Origin: CAZDWZ01 sp964509425
Lineage (GTDB): Bacteria; Bdellovibrionota_C; UBA2361; SZUA-149; CAZDWZ01
DNA length: 64,000 bases
Assembly: GCA_964509425.1 (NCBI GenBank)
Contig: CAZDWZ010000002.1
Span: forward strand, 62,001 to 126,000
Direction of reading: 5' to 3'
Below the pieces are notes generated by a model. It made no database searches. It was not told the DNA's origin and worked only from the letters and a program-made list of their open reading frames with translations. Below, in pieces: positions 43,008 through 53,153 of the stretch. Each line of letters opens with the position of its first letter. The stretch's first letter is position 1. A program made the translations under genes and the position numbers.

Positions 43008-44278
43008 GCGTAACTCGTTTGGAAAGGTGCAGGTGAAGTATCCGACGGGTTTTGAAATGGTCGATAGTTGAACTTTGCGAGCGCCATCTCGAACCGATTG
43101 AGTACCGCCGGCCAGCTATATTCCCGTTGAACATATTCGTAACCATTTTGGCCGAGCTCGCCGACGAGAGAAGGCTCCCGAAGCAGTTTTTCCACGACCG
43201 CGATGAACTCCAGCCGGTTGCTGAAATACAAGCCGCCTTGTGAGGTGACCGCGTGATCTCGTGTAACTGGACATTCTCCGTGAACGAGCACCGGTGTTTT
43301 TTCCAACCACGCTTCCATGAGCACTATCGAAAACGATTCGTTTACCGATGGCTGACACAGAGCAATCGCCCTGCCCATGAGTTCATGCTTCTCCTCCGCG
43401 GAGACAAATCCAAGATCGCGAACTCCGGTGGGCATTTCTTTGAGGAATTGAATTTCGCCAGATCCAATAAGGAGCAGCTCCACGTCTGGAAACGAGCGGT
43501 GAATGGGTGCAAACCACTCGATCAAGCGATGCAGATTTTTCCCTTCTTCCTTCCGTCCGGAGTAGAGAAGGTACCTTCCCTTCTCACGCGGCTTCGGCTC
43601 CGGCGGAATTTCGAATCCCTTTCCCACGACTGCGGTCTTCTCGAATACAGATTCGCCGTAGATTTCGGCAATCAACGTTGCTTCGGCGGCGGCATTACAC
43701 ACGATGCCCCTGGCCGAGCGAAAGAGAACTGAAAATACATCTTGATAGGCGTAGCGCTCGTTGTGGAGGCAAGGAAGAAGAAGAGTTTTCTCCGGAGCGA
43801 TCAGTCCGCCCCAGAATGTCGTCGGGAAAAGATACGGACCGAAGAGGATTGCGTCGAAAGTCTTGGCTTGCGCGGCGATGTGCGCATAGAGTTTCTTGGA
43901 ATTCACTCCGGACTGCAGCCAATCGAGCTGCTCATCGGGATGCAGGAGCCGTCCCGAGGCGATGTCGATCTCACGGCCGATAAAGGTCTCAAGGTCCCGC
44001 TCGTCGACAGGGAATCGTTGAACCGGAAATCCGTCGTCCTCTGTTATTCCCGCCGGGTAAAAATTCTCCCACGTGCGATGATCTTTGGCACACGTAGTCC
44101 AAATCTCAATCCTCGAAATCCCGGAGAGTATCGGCAGTTGGTCGCGATGGTAATTTCGAGCAAAGGTCTCGCAAATGAGGTCCCTGATCAGTGTTTCAGC
44201 TCCCCCGCCAAGCTCTGCCCCGTAGCGCGGGAGCACAACTGCGAGAGAACGAAGTTCTGTTGGCGTCGAATCGGACAT
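43004..44278 (-). CDS. glycosyltransferase family 4 protein
   Basis: 424 residues from the ATG at 44278 (MSDSTPTELRS). GT-B fold: an N-terminal Gly-rich loop YGAELGGGAETLIRDL and the nucleotide-sugar site LLYSGRKEEGKNLHRLI, then CQPSVNESFSIVLMEAW, the EX7E-like motif of GT4 enzymes. It should build a glycan on the cytosolic face; donor and acceptor are unknown. It lies between another glycosyltransferase and ligA, with the former 68 bases upstream. Confidence 0.88.
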   Translation of the reverse strand: MSDSTPTELRSLAVVLPRYGAELGGGAETLIRDLICETFARNYHRDQLPILSGISRIEIWTTCAKDHRTWENFYPAGITEDDGFPVQRFPVDERDLETFIGREIDIASGRLLHPDEQLDWLQSGVNSKKLYAHIAAQAKTFDAILFGPYLFPTTFWGGLIAPEKTLLLPCLHNERYAYQDVFSVLFRSARGIVCNAAAEATLIAEIYGESVFEKTAVVGKGFEIPPEPKPREKGRYLLYSGRKEEGKNLHRLIEWFAPIHRSFPDVELLLIGSGEIQFLKEMPTGVRDLGFVSAEEKHELMGRAIALCQPSVNESFSIVLMEAWLEKTPVLVHGECPVTRDHAVTSQGGLYFSNRLEFIAVVEKLLREPSLVGELGQNGYEYVQREYSWPAVLNRFEMALAKFNYRPFQNPSDTSPAPFQTSYA

Positions 44279-44346
44279 CTGACTCACTCTGTCTCGAGAA
44301 AGGGATATTCTTCCGCAATTAATCGATTTCGGCAAACGGGGAGTCG

Positions 44347-45675
44347 CTACCAGCCAAAATCCACGGAGGCCTTGCGGTGAAGACGCCTGTTTTGGTCGTT
44401 CATCGAACGCGATGGACCGAAGAGCAGCTTCTCTCGACCGGCAGCGGCGGCGGCTCGCCGAGCTTCGGCATGACGTAGAAGGTCTGGAATTTTTTCGGAA
44501 ACAATGGTTATCAAGGTACCGATTGAGCGGGCTGAAGAATGCTCCTCAAGAATGAATTTTTCTGAGGTGTGCCGAAGTCGGTTGCGAAGCTCCTCCGATT
44601 CAAGAAGAGCCTCGAGCGCAAGACTCAACTCTGCCTCCTCTCCGAATCCCGGTCTCACGGCAAGCGCACAGTCTCCTGGAATCTCCGAGCAGGGCGCGGC
44701 AGCAGATATAATGCATGGAGTGCCGAGCCCCAGAGCAAGAAGGAGTGGATACGAGACGCCGCGAGTCTCGTCGACCTTCAGCCCGATAAAAACGTCACAT
44801 GCATCAAGGGCGCTCGTGAGTTCAGTGTTCGTGAGGTCTTCGTTGATGGTCAGGAGCCTGACTTGACGGTTTTCGTTCTGCTTGGTTGCGACCACGGCCT
44901 CGATCAACTGCCGCCGCTCCTGCAGCGCAAGCCGGGGAGCGTGGCCTATGAGGAGGCACTTTTCCGGAATATTGTTCTGCTCGCGAAACGCCCTTCGCCG
45001 TTCGGCGTGATGGGAAACCTCCACGGGAATGGGGCAGAACCTTGCCCCCGGCAATTGCCGGATCAAGGACCTGCTCGTAACAATCGGCAATACCGAGACA
45101 TCCTCCACTGGAAGTTTCCAACGCATTGAACGTTCGAATATTTGCGAGCCCCAACCCCGCACATGCGAATCTGCAATCACATCCATTCCGCTTCCGAAGC
45201 GCTCCTCGAGTTCGGTGTAGAGCGGCTCGGGATACGATCCAAGCGCGAACCTCGCGAGTACCGAAGCGCTAAAATTCAGATCATGAAAAAGTACGATGCT
45301 CGGCCAAAGTCGCGACAACCGCTCGTAGAGCGCATCTTGCGGCGAATCCTCGAGCGACAAGAGCAGGAGTGATTCCTGAGCTTCATGTAAGGCTGAAAGA
45401 AATCGGAGTGGCGCTATCCCTTCGCAGACCGAAAGCTGCAGCTGTTCCGCGTCGGCCGATTCCGGGCAGCTCGGCCAAGCTTCGAATGCTTGCTGGAAAG
45501 CGGATCCGGGCGAGAATGAGGAGTAGGTGCGTGTAAGGAAATTAAGTCGAACCGGCGAGGTTGATCCGAGGCCCACGAGATCAACCGCCGCTTGAGGCTG
45601 CACGGAGATGCGAACGCTGGGCAGCACTTCCACTTGTAATACTGGTTGTTTTATCAGAGTTGAAGTGTGCACCAT
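44347..45675 (-). CDS. GT-B-like glycosyltransferase
   Basis: 442 residues. The N-terminal half is divergent. The C-terminal half has GT4 character: a nucleotide-site-like LLIGHAPRLALQERRQLIEAV, then DVFIGLKVDETRGVSYPLLLALGLGTPCI, with a Glu and Ser near the usual donor-binding spot. The C-terminus is a charged helix (ARRAAAAAGREKLL). The ATG overlaps the end of the upstream envelope gene by 95 bases, an unusually long overlap, so the true start could lie later. Both glycosyltransferases of this unit probably act on one glycan. Confidence 0.7.
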   Translation of the reverse strand: MVHTSTLIKQPVLQVEVLPSVRISVQPQAAVDLVGLGSTSPVRLNFLTRTYSSFSPGSAFQQAFEAWPSCPESADAEQLQLSVCEGIAPLRFLSALHEAQESLLLLSLEDSPQDALYERLSRLWPSIVLFHDLNFSASVLARFALGSYPEPLYTELEERFGSGMDVIADSHVRGWGSQIFERSMRWKLPVEDVSVLPIVTSRSLIRQLPGARFCPIPVEVSHHAERRRAFREQNNIPEKCLLIGHAPRLALQERRQLIEAVVATKQNENRQVRLLTINEDLTNTELTSALDACDVFIGLKVDETRGVSYPLLLALGLGTPCIISAAAPCSEIPGDCALAVRPGFGEEAELSLALEALLESEELRNRLRHTSEKFILEEHSSARSIGTLITIVSEKIPDLLRHAEARRAAAAAGREKLLFGPSRSMNDQNRRLHRKASVDFGW

Positions 45676-47224
45676 TTGCAGGCATCACGTCGACACTGGG
45701 AGTTGTATCTATTTTCGGCTCCAGGTCTTCAACCGGCGTGCTGGGCATATTGATGCGCTGTCGATAGAGGTGAAGGATAAAGCCGCCACCGAGGATAAGA
45801 ATTCCGAAGAGCAAGTAAATGAGAATCATGACTCCTTTGTCAATGAAACTCGAATAGGCCTGCGTCTCGGACTTTCGGGACGAATTAGACGAATTATCTG
45901 AGAGGAGCTGAAGCGAATCAGCTTCGTCACCGCCCGGCGCATTTTTTTGCGACTTCGCCGATCCTTTTTCAACCGGTGGTTGCTGAGCTTGGCCTTTCTT
46001 CTTTTGTAAGAGCTGCGCATGTGCTTGGCGAAGGGCACTCGCGACAACTTCTTGGGAAGGGAGTCTCGGATCGTAAGCATACGATTCGTCAAGATAGAGC
46101 GAAGCCTTTCGCGGTTCACCTGCATCGAGCGCATCAAGAGTCCCCACGAGGAATAAATGCGCCAAAGCTCGAGCGACCCGGGAATTAGTCCGAACGCTCT
46201 CGGACAGCGCTTGCCCTGAGCGCACCCGCTTCAGAATTTCTTCACGAAACTTTGGACTGGCTTCAAGAGAGAAACGCTGCAGCAGCTCTGCCAACACTTC
46301 ATTCGTCTCGGCATTGACTGCATCGTCGCTCAGGCCCGAAAGAAGCTCGAAATGGAGTTGATACTCGCCTGGGTGATTGCGGATGAAACGCAACACAAGA
46401 CTATTTTGAAGTTGCTTGAATCGCTCTCTTACGAACGACAAGCTCAGTATTTCCGGGTCGAGCATGTCGCGAGGCGGAATGGCTTTCGGTGCGCGATACG
46501 CGAGAAGCCGATTCGATTGCGCAAATACCCTCTCCAACGCCTGTTCGGGGGAAATGATTTTTCCCTCGGAACCCGAAGCGTAGGTAATATAGAAGAGCAA
46601 CGCGGCAGTTTCGAGGAATCGGCCGAGATCCTCGTTCACGATGAAAACATCATTCACATACGTCCTCGCGGGAGTGGGATTTCCTTCGAGTATAAATGAA
46701 GCTCGCGGCCAATCAGTCCAATCAGAGTCTGAGAATCGTCGCAACAGCACGAGCAGAGACTCCTTTTTGAGCACGGGGAGAATCTCGTTTTGATAGTTTG
46801 GAACAGTTTTGAGCGCGTCTCGTTGCAGCCTCTCCAAAGATTTTGAGGTTGCTTCCCGAGCGGCTGCTTGAACCAACCGAACCAGCTCGTCTTGTTTCAA
46901 AGCAGCGAAGGGGCTCTTCGGCTCGACCTGTGTGAATCCCGGCATGGCTCTTGCGTCCGGGCGAGAGCCCGCATAAACCTGAACCTCGCTCTCGTTCGTC
47001 AGACCTTGCGAGCTCGCTTTCGAGTTATTGCTATTTTCATTGTTCAGTTCGGAATCCACATTCTTCGCAAGCGTCGAAGCGAGATTTTCTGTGGTTGGAG
47101 CTTCGCTCCTAATCAGGTCGGGTATCGGTAATCCCCGTTCCACAGGATTCCGGGAACGCCCAAGCCCGACGGCCACCAAGAGGCCTAACAGGAATACGAG
47201 TGAGCGAACTGTGAATCTCTGCAT
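45581..47224 (-). CDS. large envelope protein with signal peptide and C-terminal membrane helix
   Basis: 547 residues, not recognised. A signal peptide covers residues 1-22 (MQRFTVRSLVFLLGLLVAVGLG). Residues 50-85 are Asn/Ser-rich linker. Residues 100-400 are mostly helical and could be tetratricopeptide-like (ALDAGEPRKASLYLDESYAYDPRL). A Lys/Gln/Ser-rich linker leads to a transmembrane helix near residues 465-490 (MILIYLLFGILILGGGFIL) and a disordered tail. The topology suggests a periplasmic domain tied to the inner membrane. It heads the operon with the glycosyltransferases and ligA and has a near-consensus promoter. Confidence 0.7.
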   Translation of the reverse strand: MQRFTVRSLVFLLGLLVAVGLGRSRNPVERGLPIPDLIRSEAPTTENLASTLAKNVDSELNNENSNNSKASSQGLTNESEVQVYAGSRPDARAMPGFTQVEPKSPFAALKQDELVRLVQAAAREATSKSLERLQRDALKTVPNYQNEILPVLKKESLLVLLRRFSDSDWTDWPRASFILEGNPTPARTYVNDVFIVNEDLGRFLETAALLFYITYASGSEGKIISPEQALERVFAQSNRLLAYRAPKAIPPRDMLDPEILSLSFVRERFKQLQNSLVLRFIRNHPGEYQLHFELLSGLSDDAVNAETNEVLAELLQRFSLEASPKFREEILKRVRSGQALSESVRTNSRVARALAHLFLVGTLDALDAGEPRKASLYLDESYAYDPRLPSQEVVASALRQAHAQLLQKKKGQAQQPPVEKGSAKSQKNAPGGDEADSLQLLSDNSSNSSRKSETQAYSSFIDKGVMILIYLLFGILILGGGFILHLYRQRINMPSTPVEDLEPKIDTTPSVDVMPANGAHFNSDKTTSITSGSAAQRSHLRAASSGG

Positions 47225-47330
47225 TTAAAACTGCATCCTCTTCGAGGTTCCGGTGAGTGCCGACTAACGTGCCGTCTCTCTCGCGGACACACCGTGGAAA
47301 TACCGAAGATATTCGGGGCAAAGATGCTTG

Positions 47331-47358
47331 AGTATAAAAGATACAGAACTTTTGTCAA
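47331..47358 (-). promoter_or_regulatory. near-consensus sigma70-type promoter
   Basis: On the minus strand, TTGACA (47353-47358) and TATACT (47331-47336) are 16 bases apart, a nearly perfect housekeeping promoter. Transcription would start near 47324, about 100 bases before the ATG at 47224 of the envelope protein gene. It should drive the envelope-protein, glycosyltransferase and ligA unit. Confidence 0.75.
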
Positions 47359-47468
47359 GTTAACGGGGATTTTAGTGGCAGATTGCACGTGCGTTATTCC
47401 ACTGTACGCCGGATATGTGCTTTTCTATTTTTGCTTTTCAGGTTCAAACCCTTGAGTTATTTGAAGAA

Positions 47469-49325
47469 ATGCCGTTTCACGTAGACCGATTCAAGAACAT
47501 TCCGGAGGCCTTTTTTTCGATCGCCGAGCGCATGCCGGAACGGGCCGTTTATCATCAAGCACGTGAAGGCGGTGAGCCGCTCGAGCGCACCTTTCGTGAG
47601 GTCGGGAACCGCGTTCTCACGATGAGGAAATATCTTCAGTCGCTCGGTGTCGAGTACAACACCCGCGAAAAAGAGCAGCATCGCGTTGCGATCCTCTCGA
47701 ACACACGCCCCGAATGGATGGAGCTTGATTTGGCCATCCTCAGTCTCGGCGCTATCACGGTTGCCGTCTACCATTCACTCTCGGAAGACGAAGTGGCGTA
47801 TATACTGTACGATTCCGGCGCCGAGATCGTCGTTGCCGAGAATGCAGAACAGGTAGGGAAGCTGCTCCGGATTGCCGAGAAGTCCTGGCCAATCGCCGGA
47901 ACTGAAGATCGAGAACCCACCCAGGGGCAGATTCACATCAAAAAAATCATCGCACTTGAAAGCGTCGACGCGCATCCGCTCGTTATGCAGCTCGACGAAA
48001 TTCTTTCGGCCTCGGAGTCGGAGTCAGCCAAGGCCCTGAGCCCGGAGTTCACTTCATTAAACCCGAACGATCTTGCAACGCTCGTTTATACGTCGGGCAC
48101 AACCGGGCCACCGAAGGGGGTAATGCAAACCCATAGAAACCATCTTTCGAATATACGACAGGTCTATCAGGCGGGGATCGTTCAAGAGTCTTCGACGGTT
48201 TTCCTTTTCCTCCCGCTCGCTCACTCGTTCGCTCGATTAATGGGATTCATCGGCTTCCTTACACCCGTTACGATTTACTTTCCGGCTGTTTTTTCGAAGG
48301 CTCACTCGCGATTAGAGCCTCGCGCAGTCCTCCGCGACATGAAGAACATGAGTGCTCATGTCGTTCCGATTGTTCCGCGGTTTCTGGAAAAAATGGAGGA
48401 GAGCATCCGCTCTCGGTCGCAACGCAGCTCGATCGGCGGCCGGCTGCTCCGGCTTGCGCTCTCGGTCGCTGAGAGAAATTACGCAGATCGAATGGCCCTG
48501 CTCATTCCGACGCGCTCTCAGGGACTTTTGTGGCGAAGTACCGCACCGATGCGGCGCACAATTCGGAATTCGCTCTTCGGTGAAAATTTTCAGTTCGCTG
48601 TCTCGGGCGGAGCAAAACTTGCGGAGTCTAGCGCACGATTTTTTCAGGCACTCGAAATAACCGTTCTCGAGGGATACGGACTTACCGAAACCTGTGTTGC
48701 AACCAATTTCAATCCAATTGGCCGGAATAAAATTGGTACTGTGGGCCCGGTGCTCGCAAAAGATGTCGAGCAGCGGCTCGAAGCCGATGGAGAAATCTCG
48801 TTTCGAGGCCCGAACGTAGCCATCGGATATTGGAAGCGGCCGAGTGCCACTGCAAACTCTTGGGACTCGCTGGGCTGGTTTCATACCGGCGATCTGGGGT
48901 CGATCGACGAGGACGGATATCTAAAAATTGTCGGACGGAAGAAAGAGATCATTGTTACTTCCGGCGGAAAGAAAATTGCACCGCAGGCGATCGAGGATGA
49001 AATTCGCGCTCATGCGCTGGTGTCGCAAGCAGTCCTGGTCGGTGACGGGATGCCGTTTTGCGTTGCGCTCGTCACCCTAAACACCAAATTCACCCCGGAA
49101 ACACAGGCCGAGGCGGAGAAAGCAATCGAAGAACACCTGCGGAAGGTGAACGAGCGATTGGCGAGCTTTGAAACCGTAAAAAACTTTCTCATACTTCCGG
49201 AAGACTTCACGGTAGAAAACGGCTTGCTCACCCCCACCTTCAAAATTAAGCGGAAGCTGGTCGAGACCACGTACGCCGAGGACATAAAAAAGCTCTTCCA
49301 ACGCACGAAAAAGCCTTCTGAATAA
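47469..49325 (+). CDS. long-chain acyl-CoA synthetase (AMP-forming)
   Basis: 618 residues from the ATG at 47469 (MPFHVDRFKN); an ATG at 47415 would add 18. The AMP-binding motif YTSGTTGPPKGV, the EGYGLTETCVATN core, GWFHTGDLGSIDEDGYL and GRKKEIIVTSGGKKIAPQ, and the catalytic Lys region TPTFKIKRK are all present. The long form with an extended middle (RNSLFG...) is that of long-chain fatty acyl-CoA ligases. It activates fatty acids for beta-oxidation or lipid synthesis. It stands alone on the plus strand. Confidence 0.92.
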   Translation: MPFHVDRFKNIPEAFFSIAERMPERAVYHQAREGGEPLERTFREVGNRVLTMRKYLQSLGVEYNTREKEQHRVAILSNTRPEWMELDLAILSLGAITVAVYHSLSEDEVAYILYDSGAEIVVAENAEQVGKLLRIAEKSWPIAGTEDREPTQGQIHIKKIIALESVDAHPLVMQLDEILSASESESAKALSPEFTSLNPNDLATLVYTSGTTGPPKGVMQTHRNHLSNIRQVYQAGIVQESSTVFLFLPLAHSFARLMGFIGFLTPVTIYFPAVFSKAHSRLEPRAVLRDMKNMSAHVVPIVPRFLEKMEESIRSRSQRSSIGGRLLRLALSVAERNYADRMALLIPTRSQGLLWRSTAPMRRTIRNSLFGENFQFAVSGGAKLAESSARFFQALEITVLEGYGLTETCVATNFNPIGRNKIGTVGPVLAKDVEQRLEADGEISFRGPNVAIGYWKRPSATANSWDSLGWFHTGDLGSIDEDGYLKIVGRKKEIIVTSGGKKIAPQAIEDEIRAHALVSQAVLVGDGMPFCVALVTLNTKFTPETQAEAEKAIEEHLRKVNERLASFETVKNFLILPEDFTVENGLLTPTFKIKRKLVETTYAEDIKKLFQRTKKPSE

Positions 49326-49454
49326 TGATTCCTCGGTGGAGCCGTATGCACCCGGTTGCATGCGCGCACGACAGACACGACAGAACGGCGGCCAGTTCAG
49401 CGAACAAACTGAACAAAAGAAAGTGGAAAAATTACGAGAAAAAACCGGGAGGAG

Positions 49455-49904
49455 CTATCTCCGGAAGCGCTCCTGCTGCTCTTCTTTGAACTTCGCTCTT
49501 TTCTTCGCTTTCGTGATCGCTCGAACAACGAGAAAGGCGATGAGCGCATACAAGAAGGCCGAGAGCATCATCATCCCAATGCCCCAAAGCACGACCGTGA
49601 CCCAGTCTCCGCCTGCGGCGGGGAGCCAATTCCTCACGATGGGATAAAAAGGCGCAGCAATATAACGGACGATAAATTCCACGCCAGGATGCGTAGCCTT
49701 CATCCAACTAAAGAGATGCGTGGTCTCTCCAAGAATCATCGCCACAGTGGAGACGATGATCACGGATATTCCAACGACATCGGCAGCTATCACCGGCGGG
49801 GCGTATTCCTTCCGCCGCCGCTTCGAGCCGTATGCTACTTCTTCTAGGGTCATAGGGTGGCTGTATCGCAAACTCCCCTGAGCTTGCAACACTTTGTCCT
49901 TCAT
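49455..49904 (-). CDS. two-helix membrane protein of unknown function
   Basis: 149 residues. A basic N-terminus (GSKRRRKEYAPP) precedes one hydrophobic helix (about 38-60), a soluble loop with aromatic residues (HLFSWMKATHPGVEF), and a second helix (about 102-130) with a very basic tail (KAKKRAKFKEEQQERFRR). The ATG has AAGGA upstream. It is convergent with the acyl-CoA ligase gene and diverges from putA. Not recognised. Confidence 0.55.
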   Translation of the reverse strand: MKDKVLQAQGSLRYSHPMTLEEVAYGSKRRRKEYAPPVIAADVVGISVIIVSTVAMILGETTHLFSWMKATHPGVEFIVRYIAAPFYPIVRNWLPAAGGDWVTVVLWGIGMMMLSAFLYALIAFLVVRAITKAKKRAKFKEEQQERFRR

Positions 49905-50104
49905 GTTGAAGTCCTTCGGCGCAAATCAGACCCCAACGTGCCATGACCGATGACCTGTTGGCACCGAAACTAATGCCGAGTTCCGCAAATAAACCACCAA
50001 AGGTAGTTTGATTGTGAGGAACGCGAGTCGGAGCCGAGCCCTCAAGAGCCAGGTTCTATTTCGAACCGGAATATGAACGAGAATCAACTTTGCTTGGGTA
50101 GTTT

Positions 50105-53086
50105 GTGAACAGAGCACTAGAAAACGAGATTGAAGCCTTCGGCAAGGAAATCTTCGCATCTTTGCAGAAGAATAGTCCTGGATATTTTGATGCACGGTTT
50201 TACACTGAAAAACTCCTCAGCTGGGGCATGGAGGACGAAGAGTTCAAAATCAGCCTCTTCCGATTCGTAGATGTGCTCCCCTCTCTGCCGAATGCGGCTT
50301 CGGTCATCCGCCATGTGAATGAATACTTCCAGGAGCATCGGGATCGGATCCCAGGACTTCTCCGCGGCGTCATCGATCTCCGGCCAGGGTCGCTTACGGC
50401 GTCGGTTCTCGGGAATTTGATCCGAGATCAAGTCGAGCGAATGGCTCACCTGTTTATTGTCGGAGCAACGCCGCAATCTGCCTTGAAACCGCTCCGGAAG
50501 ATGCGTCGTGACGGCTACGCCTTCACTGCCGACCTACTCGGCGAAGCTTGCGTCAGCGAGGTCGAATCGAAGGAGTACCTCGATCGTTACATCGAGCTTC
50601 TCGACACGCTGGGAAAGAACATGCCGGGGTGGAAAGAAAGTGAGCCAATCGTTCCCGGACATCGTGGCGAAGAGGCGCCCATTAACATCTCTGTGAAGCT
50701 TTCTGCACTGTACTCCCAGGCGAAGCCGCTCAACACGCGACGTTCAGTGAAAATACTCGAAGAACGTCTTGGAACGATTCTCAAAAAGGCAGTCTCGCTC
50801 GGCGCATTCGTTTACGTCGATATGGAAGATTGTTCGATGACGTCCATTACGATCGATGCTTTCCGCAATCTCCTTTCCAGTAATGAGTTCAAATCCTACG
50901 ATCGGTGCGGAATCGTGCTTCAAGCGTATTTACGTCGCACCGAAAAGGACCTCTGCGACCTGATCGAATGGAGTAAAAAACGCGGTGCACGAACGGCAGT
51001 CCGTTTGGTGAAAGGCGCCTATTGGGACTCTGAAAGTATCGTAGCGAAGTTGAACGGTTGGCCGGTCCCGGTCTGGCAGAAGAAGGAGAATTCAGACGCC
51101 AATTACGAAAAGCTCTCTCGAATCCTTCTTGAGAGTTCGGATACAATACTTCCGGCATTCGCCTCGCACAACGTACGGTCGCTCTCGCATGCCGTAAAGC
51201 TCGCCGAAAATATGGGGGTGCCCAATACCGACTTCGAGATTCAAACGTTGTACGGCATGGGCGATCCAATTAAGCGGGCATTTGCGGAACGCGGTTATCT
51301 CGTTCGTGAATATTCTCCAATCGGCGAGCTTCTCCCCGGCATGGCCTACTTTGTCCGCCGACTCCTCGAGAACACATCAAACGAAGGATTCCTCCGGTTG
51401 AGTTTTCACGACGAGGAAGAAACTGGAACTCTTCTCCGGCCTCCGGTGTTTGATCCATCCGACACCGGAGTCGAGCATTGCGCAATCACAAACCAATTTG
51501 AATTTCGGAACATTCCGCTTTGCGACTTCAGCGAAGCTCACGAGCGAGCGAATCTCTCCAAGGCGCTCGATGAAATGACGGCGAAGCTCATGACCGCACC
51601 GGCGATTGTTCGCCCATTCGTCGCCGGAGAAGATGTTCCTGTTCTCCAATGCATTTCAAGCGTAGCTCCCGAAAATGCGACTTTTCAGATAGCGCGGGTG
51701 GAGCTTGCCGATGAGAATTTGGCTCGACGAGCAATTGATGATCTCGCCGGCTTTTTTCCAGCGTGGAGAGAGACTTCCGTTCATCAACGAGCAAGTCTGC
51801 TCCGTGCGACAGCAAGTTTGATGGAAGAGCGACGAACGATGTTCACCGCCGCCATTATCCTCGAAGCCGGAAAGCCATGGGCCGAGGCCGATGGCGATGT
51901 GGCTGAAGCAATCGATTTTTTGAACTACTACGCACTCGAGGCAGAAAGAATTCTCGTTACCCAGCACCCCGGCCAGATGGTCGGAGAAGACAACAGCTAT
52001 TTTTACGAACCTCGTGGAGTGTGCGCGGTGATCGCACCTTGGAATTTCCCCTTGGCAATTCCCTGCGGAATGTTCGCCGCTGCACTCGTCACCGGGAACA
52101 CAGCGGTTTTGAAACCCGCTGAACAAACTTCTTGGATTGCGCGACTTCTCTTCGATTGTTTTCTCGACGCCGGATTGCCCGCACGTGCCGCGGCGTTTCT
52201 GCCAGCCGTTGGTGAGGTCGTCGGTCCCGTGCTCGTCAAACATCCCCTCGTGCCCACCATCGTGTTTACCGGGTCGAAAAATGTCGGCATGGAAATACTC
52301 CGGACCGGAGCCGAGAGTTCAGACGGCTCAAGTCACGTGAAGCGAGTCATCGCTGAAATGGGTGGGAAAAATGCCATCGTGATCGATGACGACGCCGATC
52401 TCGACGAAGCCATAAAAGGCATCTTGCATTCGGCTTTCGGGTACGCCGGTCAAAAATGTAGTGCCTGCTCGCGCGCGATAGCCGTCGGGGTTACCTATGA
52501 TCGCCTGCTCGAACGCATCGGCGAGGCGGTAAAAGATGTTCGCCTCGCACCCGCGACCGATTCAAGCGCCTTCTTGGGCCCGGTGATCGACCAGGATGCC
52601 TACGACCGGATTAATCGCGTCATCGATGAGGCGCGAACCGATTGTAAGTTCGTGATACAGGGCGGTGAAGATTTCGATGCTTCCGAAGGGTATTTTATTC
52701 CTCCGACGGTCGTGGCCGGAGTTCCAAAAGGTCACAAGATTCTGACCGCAGAGATCTTCGGTCCGGTACTTGCGCTCGTTCAGGCCGACGACTTCGACTC
52801 GGCGATCGCCATGGCAAACGACAGCGAATACGGTTTGACCGGGGGCGTGTTCAGCAGAAATCCAAGGAACATCGACTACGCGAGGAGAAACTTTCGCGTC
52901 GGAAACTTGTATCTCAATCGAGGTTGCACCGGCGCTCTCGTAATGCGTCAACCGTTCGGTGGAGCCAAAATGTCCGGTATCGGCTCAAAAGCCGGAGGTC
53001 CGGATTATCTGCTGCAGTTTGTGATTCCGCGAGCCGTCACCGAAAACACGCTCCGGCGGGGCTTCGCTCCGTCGGCATCGACTTAA
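50105..53086 (+). CDS. putA: bifunctional proline dehydrogenase / glutamate semialdehyde dehydrogenase
   Basis: 993 residues. Residues 1-480 are the FAD-dependent proline dehydrogenase barrel (NISVKLSAL, VDMEDCSMT, QAYLRRTEKDL, RLVKGAYWDSE). Residues 510-985 are the aldehyde dehydrogenase (WNFPLAIPCGM, FTGSKNVGM, EMGGKNAIVID, catalytic Cys in GQKCSACSR, EIFGPVLAL). Together they oxidise proline to glutamate with channelling of the intermediate. There is no N-terminal ribbon-helix-helix DNA-binding domain, so it is the short, non-regulatory form. GTG start at 50105 without a strong ribosome-binding site. An amino-acid permease gene ends just downstream. Confidence 0.96.
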   Translation: MNRALENEIEAFGKEIFASLQKNSPGYFDARFYTEKLLSWGMEDEEFKISLFRFVDVLPSLPNAASVIRHVNEYFQEHRDRIPGLLRGVIDLRPGSLTASVLGNLIRDQVERMAHLFIVGATPQSALKPLRKMRRDGYAFTADLLGEACVSEVESKEYLDRYIELLDTLGKNMPGWKESEPIVPGHRGEEAPINISVKLSALYSQAKPLNTRRSVKILEERLGTILKKAVSLGAFVYVDMEDCSMTSITIDAFRNLLSSNEFKSYDRCGIVLQAYLRRTEKDLCDLIEWSKKRGARTAVRLVKGAYWDSESIVAKLNGWPVPVWQKKENSDANYEKLSRILLESSDTILPAFASHNVRSLSHAVKLAENMGVPNTDFEIQTLYGMGDPIKRAFAERGYLVREYSPIGELLPGMAYFVRRLLENTSNEGFLRLSFHDEEETGTLLRPPVFDPSDTGVEHCAITNQFEFRNIPLCDFSEAHERANLSKALDEMTAKLMTAPAIVRPFVAGEDVPVLQCISSVAPENATFQIARVELADENLARRAIDDLAGFFPAWRETSVHQRASLLRATASLMEERRTMFTAAIILEAGKPWAEADGDVAEAIDFLNYYALEAERILVTQHPGQMVGEDNSYFYEPRGVCAVIAPWNFPLAIPCGMFAAALVTGNTAVLKPAEQTSWIARLLFDCFLDAGLPARAAAFLPAVGEVVGPVLVKHPLVPTIVFTGSKNVGMEILRTGAESSDGSSHVKRVIAEMGGKNAIVIDDDADLDEAIKGILHSAFGYAGQKCSACSRAIAVGVTYDRLLERIGEAVKDVRLAPATDSSAFLGPVIDQDAYDRINRVIDEARTDCKFVIQGGEDFDASEGYFIPPTVVAGVPKGHKILTAEIFGPVLALVQADDFDSAIAMANDSEYGLTGGVFSRNPRNIDYARRNFRVGNLYLNRGCTGALVMRQPFGGAKMSGIGSKAGGPDYLLQFVIPRAVTENTLRRGFAPSAST

Positions 53087-53109
53087 TCTTTCCGCCGCTT
53101 CGCAATTTT

Positions 53110-53140
53110 CTCACGGAGCCAGCAGTTCCAGCTCCGTGAG
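53110..53140. terminator. strong hairpin between convergent genes
   Basis: CTCACGGAGC (53110-53119) and GCTCCGTGAG (53131-53140) form a perfect ten-base stem with an eleven-base loop. It lies between the ends of putA (plus) and the permease gene (minus). A T-run precedes it on the plus strand but none follows on either strand, so it is not a textbook terminator. Confidence 0.5.
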
Positions 53141-53153
53141 GAATTCCGCCTGA

